A stretch of 64,000 bases of DNA from contig NZ_JAEDOX010000008.1 in assembly GCF_017872555.1 (NCBI RefSeq), positions 62,001-126,000 of the forward strand, written 5' to 3'. This stretch comes from Ruegeria sp. HKCCSA071. Its GTDB lineage: Bacteria > Pseudomonadota > Alphaproteobacteria > Rhodobacterales > Rhodobacteraceae. The notes beneath the pieces were generated by a model. The model searched no databases and was not told the DNA's origin. It worked only from the letters and a program-made list of their open reading frames with translations. Below are positions 52,740 to 60,990 of this stretch, one piece after another (the stretch's first letter is position 1; each line of letters begins with the position of its first letter). A program made the position numbers and the translations under genes.

Positions 52740-54624
52740 GTTTCAGGATCTACCCAAAGGCAAGAAGGTCGCGATAGCCGGTACTATGGGCTTTATCGCT
52801 ACCTCGGCTTGCGCGGTGTTGGTGGTCGGGCTGGCTCTCGAATACATCAACACCAGAGGCTTTCGCGGGCTGGACATCTGGGCGATCCCAGAGAAGTTCA
52901 TGGCACAGCCTGCAGAGACGCAGCAGATCATGGGTCTGGTGGCGGTGGTCGCAGTGGGTGTTTTGACCTTTGCATTTGTGGCGGCTGCGCTGCGTGGTCC
53001 CTCAACGAAATACGGTGATGCGACCTTTGCAAAGGCCCCTCAGCTCGTCCAGGAAGGCTATGCGTCGGTTCTGAAGCTCAAAGACAAATTGGATAGTGAA
53101 ATCGTGTTTGCCAAATTTGGTGAGCCAAAGGACAAAAACGCGATCTACTATAAGCCCGGCCCCGGTGTCCAAAAGCCGCACGCGATGTTCATTGCCCCGT
53201 CTGGTTCGGGCAAAACCAGCGGCTTTGTGATCCCGAATGTCCTGCGTTTCAATGGGTCTTGCGTCGTCCTGGACATCAAGGGCGAGATTTTCCAGACAAC
53301 CGGCGCGCGTCGGGCAGCAATGGGCGATGAGGTTTTTATGTTCGACCCCGAGAACCCCGACAAAAGCCACAGCTACAACCCTCTGCGCCGCGCAGCACGT
53401 GCCGACAATCTGGACCGGCGATGGGAAGAAGTGATTCAGGTTGCAACTCAGATGTTCGACACGCCCAGCTCGTCCGCGCAGGGCTTTATGGGTGGTGTTG
53501 AAGGCATGTTCTGCGCAATGGCGATGCTGGCGATCAAAAGAAAGCGGCCATACATTTCCGAAGTCCTGCGCCTGGTCAAAACGACCAAGCAAAAGGACTA
53601 TGAGAAAATGGCTGAAGAAGTTGGATATGCGCGAGCTGCAGATGAGTTTCTGAATCTTGCAGCCGAAGAATCCAAAATCCTGCGGTCAACGATTTCGGTT
53701 ATGTTGAACTCCGGCCTGCAGCTCTGGCGCAACCCGTCGGTAGCAAGAGCCACGCAGGGCAATGACATCAACTTTGAAGATCTGCGTCGGCGCCCCAGCT
53801 CGATCTACTTTTCCGTGCCAGGGAAAAAGGTCAAAGAGTTCCGGACGCTCATTCGCCTGTTCTTCCTCGATCTGGTGAACACCATCGAAACTGTTGAGCC
53901 GGGCGAAGATGAGCCGTTCAAGGTTTTGATGCTGCTCGATGAGTTCCAACGCCTCGGCCATCTTGAGCGCGTTGTTGAAGCCTATGACACCATGCGATCG
54001 TTCGGGGGCAGGCTCGTGGTGATTTCGCAAACACTGTCGCGCCTACAGGACATTTATGGGCACGAGGGTGTGCGGGCGATGCTGGCAAACGCTGGAACCC
54101 AGATGTTTGCCGCCTCAGAGGATTCCGAAGTACGCGAACATGTGTCCAGGTCCATCGGGGACAAAACGGTCATAAGCAAGTCGAAGTCTCGAGCACTCGG
54201 CAAGATGGAAATGGGCAGCATATCAGAGCGTGAAGAAGGCATTCGGCTGCTCCGGCCAGAGCACGTTGGTCGTCTGCCGGAAAACGAGGTTGTGCTGATC
54301 CGCGAAGGCAAGATGCCCGTGATTGCGAACAAGATTCGATATTTCGAAGATCCTTATTTCATGCAGTTCCTTGGTGGCGACACGCCAAAGATCAAAGGGA
54401 CACACCTGGATCTTGCTGAAGAGCAGGCCAAGGATACGGCAAAGGCAGTGGCTGATGCGAAACCGGCCCCTGCCCCGGTGAAAGAGGTTTCTGAAAAAGA
54501 CCAGGAACTTCAGGCGGCATTTGATGCGCAGCGCACGGTCGCAAAGCGGAAAAGTCGGTCAGCGAAAGATATGGCGATGGAGAAAATGAAAGCCAAACGG
54601 GCTGAAAGTAGCGCCTTCACTTGA
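52732..54624 (+). CDS. virD4: VirD4/TraG coupling protein
   Basis: A 630-residue membrane ATPase. Two N-terminal membrane helices are followed by Walker A (APSGSGKTSG, near residue 155) and Walker B (LLDEFQRLG). This protein brings the relaxase-DNA complex to the secretion channel. The C-terminal tail (from about residue 560) is Lys/Ala-rich. It is the last conjugation gene before the cargo block. Confidence 0.95.
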   Translation: MAEFQDLPKGKKVAIAGTMGFIATSACAVLVVGLALEYINTRGFRGLDIWAIPEKFMAQPAETQQIMGLVAVVAVGVLTFAFVAAALRGPSTKYGDATFAKAPQLVQEGYASVLKLKDKLDSEIVFAKFGEPKDKNAIYYKPGPGVQKPHAMFIAPSGSGKTSGFVIPNVLRFNGSCVVLDIKGEIFQTTGARRAAMGDEVFMFDPENPDKSHSYNPLRRAARADNLDRRWEEVIQVATQMFDTPSSSAQGFMGGVEGMFCAMAMLAIKRKRPYISEVLRLVKTTKQKDYEKMAEEVGYARAADEFLNLAAEESKILRSTISVMLNSGLQLWRNPSVARATQGNDINFEDLRRRPSSIYFSVPGKKVKEFRTLIRLFFLDLVNTIETVEPGEDEPFKVLMLLDEFQRLGHLERVVEAYDTMRSFGGRLVVISQTLSRLQDIYGHEGVRAMLANAGTQMFAASEDSEVREHVSRSIGDKTVISKSKSRALGKMEMGSISEREEGIRLLRPEHVGRLPENEVVLIREGKMPVIANKIRYFEDPYFMQFLGGDTPKIKGTHLDLAEEQAKDTAKAVADAKPAPAPVKEVSEKDQELQAAFDAQRTVAKRKSRSAKDMAMEKMKAKRAESSAFT

Positions 54625-54804
54625 CGGGGGTAACAGGACGCGGCCGAACCGGACCTTACTTCAATATGCAGAGAACGGCAGGAGAGAGCCCAGAGTGAGC
54701 GATGCTGCGCGCTCCACCAATGTCAGTTTTGGTGGTGATCGGCGAAATTGTGTATTTTTGGAAGCACCGCCAAAAGCTCTACAAAGTGTTCGCGGTGCGC
54801 GGTA

Positions 54805-55350
54805 TCACGGGAACCCCGCACGCATGTATGCGATGATTTTCCAGATTTCTTCTTCAGTCAGCGCTTCCCTGAAGGCTGGCATTTCTGTTCCGAAGCGCTG
54901 ACCGCCCTCAGAAATTGCCCAGAGCAGATACTCGTCTCCCGACATCGGCATCTGAACAAACCATCTAAGGAGAGCCGGAGAAGGCACGAGAGACCGACCG
55001 GCCTCACCATCCCCGAGACCCTCGGCTCCATGACAACTTGCGCAGTTCGCTGTGTATAGCGTCTTGCCTTCCGCGATAACTTCAGGCGTCGCGCGAATAG
55101 TGTTCCGAGCACCCCGATAAGCTGCGGGCACGCCCTCGTTCATGTAAGTCCAGTGTCGTTGCATGCGCTGCTGCTGGCCTGGTCCCATGTTTCCGTGCCC
55201 CCAGCCAGGCATGCGTTCAGACCACATGTGGCCCGGTCCCATCGGCCCGTGGCCCCACCAATCGCCTCGTTGCTGCTGTGCGACGGCCACAGTGGCAATG
55301 ATGACAAACACCGCGCCCAAACCCATAAATCGTAGTCTATGCTGTGTCAT
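54805..55350 (-). CDS. secreted monoheme cytochrome c with Met/His/Trp-rich N-terminus
   Basis: A 181-residue protein with a signal peptide, a Gly/Met/His/Trp-rich stretch (about residues 28-70, for example WGHGPMGPGHMW) and one class I cytochrome domain with CASCH and a likely axial Met in GTEMPAF. The N-terminal stretch looks metal-binding. It is downstream of a DUF411 gene in the same direction. The pairing of DUF411 with a cytochrome suggests periplasmic copper redox chemistry. Confidence 0.85.
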   Translation of the reverse strand: MTQHRLRFMGLGAVFVIIATVAVAQQQRGDWWGHGPMGPGHMWSERMPGWGHGNMGPGQQQRMQRHWTYMNEGVPAAYRGARNTIRATPEVIAEGKTLYTANCASCHGAEGLGDGEAGRSLVPSPALLRWFVQMPMSGDEYLLWAISEGGQRFGTEMPAFREALTEEEIWKIIAYMRAGFP

Positions 55351-55388
55351 CGTCTTCTCCCTATTATTTCTGATCGTCTAATTTCACC

Positions 55389-55856
55389 TCAGGCTGCGTC
55401 ATAACTCGTGAACACTTCGGTGCTACCGTCGCGCCGGATCAGGAATACTTCGTAGGCTTCCCGCTGATCTTCCGGCCCCATTCCGGGTGATCCATAGGGC
55501 ATGCCTGGAACGGCGAGACCGACTGCATCTGGACGTTCGTCCAGAAGGCGACGGATGTCTGCAGCCGGCACATGGCCCTCGATCATGTAGCCATCGATCT
55601 CGCCCGTGTGGCACGACATCATGTCTTGAGGGATGCCATTGTCCAACTTGTGCCGAACCAGCAGAGTGCCAAAGCTGCGCTCCTCGGTTACACGAAAGCC
55701 TTCCGCTCGAAGAATATCGACCCAAACCCGGCAACAGCTGCAATTCGGGTCCTTAAGAACGTGGATCGACGGAGCTCCCTGCGCAATCGCGGCGAAGGGT
55801 GCAATGATGGTAAGACCTACAGCGGCTATAATAATTTGACGGCGCGTTACATCAAT
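55389..55856 (-). CDS. DUF411 (CopG-like) protein with apparent ATT start
   Basis: About 155 residues: a twin-Arg signal (TRRQIIIAAVG), then the DUF411 domain with PNCSCCRVW and MMSCHTG, and the Met-rich PGMPYGSPGMGP. It closely resembles the protein at 34282. No ATG, GTG or TTG begins the full-length frame. The best fit is ATT at 55856, with AAAGGA 8 nt upstream. An ATG one frame away suggests either true ATT initiation or a single-base change at the start. A TTG at 55646 would delete the CxCC motif. Confidence 0.75.
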   Translation of the reverse strand: MDVTRRQIIIAAVGLTIIAPFAAIAQGAPSIHVLKDPNCSCCRVWVDILRAEGFRVTEERSFGTLLVRHKLDNGIPQDMMSCHTGEIDGYMIEGHVPAADIRRLLDERPDAVGLAVPGMPYGSPGMGPEDQREAYEVFLIRRDGSTEVFTSYDAA

Positions 55857-55907
55857 ATCAGTCGTCCTTTAGCTCTGTCCTAGTCTATTTCATCGCTTAG
55901 TGGCTGC

Positions 55908-56264
55908 TTATCTCCCGCGATAGTTGTCGCAGGACTCAACGCCCCCTGCGACCACATCGAGAAGTGCGTCCACATCGCTCAACAGCGTTGCGATACGTGC
56001 GCTACTGATACGGTAGCGGATGAAGCGCCCATCTCGGTCGCTGTTAACTAGCCCGCACTCCAACAAGCATCGCAAGTGGTTGGATACGTTTGGTTGTGAT
56101 AGTCCCGTACGCTCGACGAGTTCGTGAACAACCAGCGGCTCCCCGCACAGCGCGCCGAGAATAGACAAGCGGCTTGGGTCGGCAAAGCCGCGAAATAGTT
56201 TTGCTCGTTGTTCAATGGTACCGACCTTGCGGTCCACAACGATCTGCGTCATATCATTGCTCAC
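55908..56264 (-). CDS. ArsR/SmtB-family metal-sensing repressor
   Basis: A 118-residue winged-helix repressor (recognition helix LSQPNVSNHLRCLLECG). Cys residues in GALCGEP, LRCLLEC and near the C-terminus (VESCDNYRGR) are possible Cd/Pb/Zn ligands, recalling CmtR/CadC types. It begins at GTG 56264 and is divergent from the CDF exporter gene, with a 44-bp gap that must hold its operator. The leftward DUF411 and cytochrome genes may be co-transcribed with it. Confidence 0.85.
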   Translation of the reverse strand: MSNDMTQIVVDRKVGTIEQRAKLFRGFADPSRLSILGALCGEPLVVHELVERTGLSQPNVSNHLRCLLECGLVNSDRDGRFIRYRISSARIATLLSDVDALLDVVAGGVESCDNYRGR

Positions 56265-56308
56265 TGATATATTATCCTTTGATCCACTTTAGCAGGAGAA
56301 CTGCGATC

Positions 56309-57157
56309 ATGGCCAACGCAGAAAGCGCGATAGCAGATATCCCATCCTTTCGTTACCGCGTTTCCGGCATGGATTGCGCCAAGGATGCCGCCCAGATCGA
56401 GCGGGCGGCGCAATCTGCGGGTATCGCGCCTGACGCCGTGAAAGTGTCTACTGCAACGCACATAATGACTTTGACAGCTCCCGAAGCGCGCTTGCCGGAA
56501 ATTGAAAAAGCCGTCGAGACAACAGGGTATGGGTTTGACCGCATCGAGAGCGACGAAGATATTCAGCAAGGTGCGGCCCATCAGGACCCTGGCTATCGCC
56601 GCGCGCTCTGGATCGTTGTGATCCTGAATGTTGGTTATGGCGTTCTTGAAATGATCGGCGGGTTCATTGCCGGATCACAGGCCGTGAAGGCCGACGCGTT
56701 GGATTTCATCGGCGACGGCGCAATCACCTTCCTCGGCCTGTTGGCCATCGGCTGGAGCCTCGCTTGGCGAGCGCGGTCGGCCCTGATCCAGGGCATCTTC
56801 CTCGGCCTGCTTGGTCTTGGAGTCTTTGGCACGACCATCATAAGGGCATTCGAGCCGACAACCCCAGACGCCACTTTGATGGGGATTCTGGGCCTGATTG
56901 CTCTTGTGATAAATGTCATCTCCGTGCTGCCGTTGCTGCGGTACCGCAAGGGCGACGCGAACATGCGCGCTGTCTGGCTGTTCTCGCGCAACGACGCCAT
57001 CGGCAACGCCGCAGTCGTTATCGCCGCCGGGCTGGTGGTTTGGCTAGGCAGCGCATGGCCCGATCTCATCGTAGCCTTCGGGATCGCCGGACTGTTCCTG
57101 CACTCGTCATGGGCGATCATCCGCGACGCGCGGGCCGATCTGAAGGCGGTGGCATGA
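56309..57157 (+). CDS. CDF-family cation efflux protein
   Basis: A 282-residue protein. An N-terminal HMA-like domain has GMDCAKD in place of the usual CxxC. The membrane part has six helices with the CDF metal residues around ADALDFIGD and NDAIGN. It exports divalent cations (Zn, Cd or Co) in exchange for protons. AGGAG lies before ATG 56309. It is divergent from the ArsR repressor and overlaps lspA by 4 nt. Confidence 0.88.
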   Translation: MANAESAIADIPSFRYRVSGMDCAKDAAQIERAAQSAGIAPDAVKVSTATHIMTLTAPEARLPEIEKAVETTGYGFDRIESDEDIQQGAAHQDPGYRRALWIVVILNVGYGVLEMIGGFIAGSQAVKADALDFIGDGAITFLGLLAIGWSLAWRARSALIQGIFLGLLGLGVFGTTIIRAFEPTTPDATLMGILGLIALVINVISVLPLLRYRKGDANMRAVWLFSRNDAIGNAAVVIAAGLVVWLGSAWPDLIVAFGIAGLFLHSSWAIIRDARADLKAVA

Positions 57158-57663
57158 ACAGCCGCGTTCTCGGTGGGCTTTGCGCCATCGCCGCGTTTGG
57201 TGTTGATCAGGGCACCAAGGCTCTTGCCCTGAACTCCCCGGCGCTTGAGAACGGGGTCGAGGTTCTGCCCTTTCTCAACCTCGTGCGGGTTTTGAACGAT
57301 GGGGTCAGCTTCGGTATGCTCGGCGGGGTCGTACCCTGGTGGGGTCTGGTCGCACTTGCTGCCGTGGTCGTGGCATGGCTGCTGATCTGGCTGTGGAAGG
57401 CTCCGGACAGGCTGACAGGTGCGGCGCTCGGTCTGATCATCGGAGGCGCGCTTGGCAATATCCTTGACCGTCTGCGCTATCAGGCCGTCCCTGACTTTCT
57501 CGACTTCCATTACGGGTCATACCACTGGCCGTCCTTCAACTTGGCTGACGTGGCGATCTTTTGTGGGGCAGCATTGCTGTTCTGGGACAGCTTTCGCACC
57601 TCGAAAGTCAGGCCGGAAAATCGGGAACAAGACAATCGCAAGGGAGATGTCACGGGGGGATAA
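57154..57663 (+). CDS. lspA: lipoprotein signal peptidase LspA
   Basis: A 169-residue, four-helix membrane protease. The two catalytic Asp lie in GALGNILDRL and FNLADVAIF. LspA cleaves the signal peptide of lipoproteins. A CDF exporter overlapping lspA is a recurrent pair on metal-resistance elements, so this is an accessory copy in addition to the chromosomal enzyme. It could help mature the lipoproteins encoded on this plasmid. Confidence 0.9.
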   Translation: MNSRVLGGLCAIAAFGVDQGTKALALNSPALENGVEVLPFLNLVRVLNDGVSFGMLGGVVPWWGLVALAAVVVAWLLIWLWKAPDRLTGAALGLIIGGALGNILDRLRYQAVPDFLDFHYGSYHWPSFNLADVAIFCGAALLFWDSFRTSKVRPENREQDNRKGDVTGG

Positions 57664-57700
57664 CAGCTAACAGGCAAAGAACTTTGGGAGGGAATTCGGC

Positions 57701-58222
57701 TTGAGATTTTTGGATTGGATTGACCGTGGCATTCGCGGCATCGGCGTCGTGACTGCGTGGCTGACAGTTGTTTCGATTGCTGCTTATGGCGCGCTTCAGA
57801 TGCTGGATCGCAAGCTACAACTTGGCGTGTCGAGCTATTTGCCGGACCTGTCCACGTCACTGCTGTTCATCCTAATTTTCTTGACCTTTGGGTATACCTA
57901 TCTGCGCGACGGTCACGTGCGCGTTGATGTTCTTCGCAGACATTGGTCCGCCCGCCGCATTGCTTGGATCGAACTGATTGGCGGCCTTTTTGTCCTTCTG
58001 CCGCTCGCCGCCATCCTGACCTATTACGGATGGGACGGTTTGATGCGCACCACGAAATACGCGGAAACTCAGTTGTGGGCACAACGCATTGCCGGGGTCA
58101 TCGGCCCCATCTTGCTGGCTCTTGCCGGGATGATCGTAGCCCTTCGCAACATCGCCTTTCTGACAGGGAGACGTGCGCAAGGTGCACCGGAACAAGCAAG
58201 CGGCCTGCACAATGGTGAATGA
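57701..58222 (+). CDS. dctQ: TRAP transporter small permease (DctQ-type)
   Basis: A 173-residue protein with four membrane helices and the DctQ signature near DGHVRVDVLRRHW. It starts at TTG 57701 behind GGGAGGG. With the large permease it uses a sodium gradient to import organic acids or similar solutes delivered by a periplasmic binding protein. No binding-protein gene is adjacent. Confidence 0.85.
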   Translation: MRFLDWIDRGIRGIGVVTAWLTVVSIAAYGALQMLDRKLQLGVSSYLPDLSTSLLFILIFLTFGYTYLRDGHVRVDVLRRHWSARRIAWIELIGGLFVLLPLAAILTYYGWDGLMRTTKYAETQLWAQRIAGVIGPILLALAGMIVALRNIAFLTGRRAQGAPEQASGLHNGE

Positions 58223-59585
58223 GGTCCTCACGGTTGCCATGCTTGTCGTGATGGCGATTGGGGTTTTCAGTGGCTTTCCGGTGGCGCTGGTGCTCGCGGG
58301 GACAGGCTTCTTGGGGTTTGTCGCTGCGGTTTGGGTGGGGATCACTGATTTTCAGCATCTGGGGCTGATCTACCTGCGGGCCCGTGGTGTACTGACCAAT
58401 GAATCAGTCCAATTCACCAGCGTTCCAATGTTGATTTTTCTTGGCCTGATCCTGAATGCCAGCGGGATTGCCGAAACCATGTTTCGCTTGCTGGGGCGTC
58501 TTCTGACAGGCGTTCCCGGTCGCTACGCCATTGCGACTTTGCTGATCGGCCTCGTTCTTGCGCCCGCCGCCGGGGTGATCGGTGCTTCCGTCATAACTGT
58601 GGCGTTGGTGGCCTATGCCCCGATGATGGCGTCGGGCTACGCACCGCGAACCGCAGGAGGCGCTGTCGCAGCTTCTGGAGCATTGGGTGTCGTGTTCCCG
58701 CCAGCCGTGATGCTGTTCTTCATCTCGAACGTGTTCTATCTGCGCATCGGATTGATGTATGTGGCCCTCATCGTACCTGTGCTTCTGATGGTCATGGCCT
58801 TCGCGGTCTACTTTGCGGTCACCTTGAGAAAAACGGTCGAAATCCCGCTGGACACACCCAAGACCAATCTTGTGTCAGACCTCTTGTTTGTACTCGCGTC
58901 TGTCGCGGTCATCGCATCCATTCCGCTCAGCATCATTCTGGGCTTTGCGACACTAACAGAGGCGGCTGGAGTAGGGGTTTTTGGCGCGCTATTGGTCGCG
59001 CTGGCGCGAAAGCGCTTGTCTTTCTCATCGTTGAACTCTGTCACGGTGCAGACAAGCACGATGACGTCGATGGTCTTCTTCATCGTATTGGGCGCATCGG
59101 TATTCTCGCTCAGTTTCCACCTGGTCGGTGGACCGGACGTCATCTTCGAGTGGATATCCGCATTCGATCTCACCCGGTGGGAACTGTTGGCGATCCTCCT
59201 TGGCGTGATCATCATACTTGGGTTTGTTTTTGACTGGATCGAGGTGCTGCTGGTCTTTGTACCCGTACTGATGCCGATTATTTCAGAGCTCGACTTCGCA
59301 GATCACGTCGGCTCTGCCTACTTTGCGCAGATCTGGATCGCTGGCCTGATTGCGTTGGCCTTGCAAACGTCCTTCCTGACGCCTCCTTTCGGCTATGCCC
59401 TGTTCTTTGCCAAGATGGCCGCACCGAAGGGTATCAATCTGTCTGATATCTATCGCGGAGCGGTACCCCTTGTTGCCATTGAGATTGCATTGATCGCGGC
59501 GCTGATCTCGTTTCCTCAGCTTATCACTTGGCTGCCCGAAATGGCCCTTGGGGATGCCGATGCGCCGCAATTGATACAGCGGTGA
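58212..59585 (+). CDS. dctM: TRAP transporter large permease (DctM-type)
   Basis: A 457-residue protein with about twelve membrane helices and family motifs (AAGVIGASVITVAL, GALGVVFPPAVML, LTPPFGYALFF). It overlaps the small permease gene by 11 nt. A DctP binding protein would normally be in the same operon but is missing here, so the pair may be a stranded part of a larger operon or may use a binding protein encoded elsewhere. The 280 nt after it show no gene. Confidence 0.9.
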   Translation: MVNEVLTVAMLVVMAIGVFSGFPVALVLAGTGFLGFVAAVWVGITDFQHLGLIYLRARGVLTNESVQFTSVPMLIFLGLILNASGIAETMFRLLGRLLTGVPGRYAIATLLIGLVLAPAAGVIGASVITVALVAYAPMMASGYAPRTAGGAVAASGALGVVFPPAVMLFFISNVFYLRIGLMYVALIVPVLLMVMAFAVYFAVTLRKTVEIPLDTPKTNLVSDLLFVLASVAVIASIPLSIILGFATLTEAAGVGVFGALLVALARKRLSFSSLNSVTVQTSTMTSMVFFIVLGASVFSLSFHLVGGPDVIFEWISAFDLTRWELLAILLGVIIILGFVFDWIEVLLVFVPVLMPIISELDFADHVGSAYFAQIWIAGLIALALQTSFLTPPFGYALFFAKMAAPKGINLSDIYRGAVPLVAIEIALIAALISFPQLITWLPEMALGDADAPQLIQR

Positions 59586-59865
59586 GTGATGTAGCCTGCA
59601 GCGGGGGAAAGCATTCCCTTGTGGGTTCTCTAGGTTTAACCGTTTTTTCGGATTGAGCTGAAGCGGCCACTGGCGCAGCCGCAGCGAAATGGTGCTTAGT
59701 CCCGCTTCTTGCCTATTCAAACGTGGTGCAGCGAATGCCCGGAATGTCCAAGGACAAGAGTCCGTCCCAATCGGAACAGACCCCACATTACTCCAACCCG
59801 GTGGTCTCGCTGTTCCCGGCAACACATTCACCGGCGCGAACAATCATCTATCATGTCCTCCGTGG

Positions 59866-60903
59866 TTAAAGACTGTGTCCATCATACTCATGGACGTGGG
59901 TAGCCTGTTCGCGGGTATGGGCAATCTCTTGCACCACGGCGGCAATCTTGCTGGATGAAACTTGGTGCAGCTCACCAACAACGGCCTCCGCGCGCTCGTA
60001 GCTGTCCGGAACGCCTTGGCTGTTGAAATGGGCGGCAGCGGTGGAAATGTCCGCGTCTCGCCAAGTCGCAGTGGTGCCGACTGAAACGCTGTCATGATCG
60101 TTGTAGCGGGCCAGGAACTTGTTTCCATCGAGTCCGAAGCTGTTGGCGGTTGCAACAATGTCGTCACGCACTGCCAGCCATTTTTCGGCCTCGGAGGGGT
60201 CCAGGTTATCCAACTCGGCCGCATTCATGGATGTGGTGTAGCTGTCGTCGACAACAGTGTATGCCTGCAGGTCGGTGTCGTATGGGCGTAGCTCGGCAAC
60301 ATCGCCCTTCAGCTCTCCGATCTGCACGTCCATTGCAGCACGCAGATGCGGATCTTCGACCTCTCGTGCAAGTGCCTCCATGTTTTCGATGGAGTTCACA
60401 ATGTCCTTGGTCTGCTGTTCGTAGTTCTCGAAACCGGCCTGCCCCAGAGCGGATTGCATATACTGAACATAGCGATCACCGGGCGACTGGTAGTCGTCGG
60501 AATCCTGAAAGCCTTTGTCGCCGGACAGATCCGCAAGGGACGAATAGTAAGGGTGATACAAGTCGTATTCCTGAGCGTCGTTCATGTGCTGAGAAACCAA
60601 AGCCTGCATGTCGTTCAGATCAACCGGCTCCCCTGACCGCTCCGCAGCCTCCAATTCGATTTTCAGTTCTTCGACCAGATCTTTTTGCGCCGTGTGTTCG
60701 TCAACACGGCGGTTGGCCTGGTCCTCGATGTCGAAGCTCTTTGAAGCAATGGCTGCACGATCATAGCCCATCGCCTGCTGCTCTTTCATGATGATGTCGA
60801 TCTGCTCTGAAACGCGATCCTCGCGCGGGGCAGATTGATCGAATTGGGAATAGGGTGCGAAGTGTTCGACTTCGTTCAAAAGATAGTCTGTACGCGAAAC
60901 CAT
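59866..60903 (-). CDS. stand-alone paralog of the relaxase C-terminal region
   Basis: A 345-residue soluble, acidic protein with no relaxase motif. From its first residues (MVSRTDYLL) it aligns with the relaxase from residue 307 (MVSRMEHLL) to the end, sharing for example DPHLR, IGELKGDVA, DISTAAAHF and the C-terminal DGHSL. AAAGGA precedes the ATG. It was probably made by tandem duplication of the 3' half of the relaxase gene. Its role is unknown; binding of the relaxase, DNA or the coupling protein is possible. Confidence 0.8.
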   Translation of the reverse strand: MVSRTDYLLNEVEHFAPYSQFDQSAPREDRVSEQIDIIMKEQQAMGYDRAAIASKSFDIEDQANRRVDEHTAQKDLVEELKIELEAAERSGEPVDLNDMQALVSQHMNDAQEYDLYHPYYSSLADLSGDKGFQDSDDYQSPGDRYVQYMQSALGQAGFENYEQQTKDIVNSIENMEALAREVEDPHLRAAMDVQIGELKGDVAELRPYDTDLQAYTVVDDSYTTSMNAAELDNLDPSEAEKWLAVRDDIVATANSFGLDGNKFLARYNDHDSVSVGTTATWRDADISTAAAHFNSQGVPDSYERAEAVVGELHQVSSSKIAAVVQEIAHTREQATHVHEYDGHSL

Positions 60904-60990
60904 AGTTTTTCCTTTGCGAGTTGATGGAAAACTCTTTGATGGATCTACCTACGGCGTTGGCGCGCTCATCAGGCAGACCGGGTGAACTCC

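Noticed and set aside
54695-54901. A short plus-strand frame after virD4
   Set aside because: It runs into the antisense of the cytochrome c gene and has no similarity or start signal.
56764-57153. An in-frame 5' extension of lspA
   Set aside because: It overlaps the CDF gene in another frame and reads as Arg-rich noise. The ATG at 57154 overlaps the CDF stop and starts a normal LspA.
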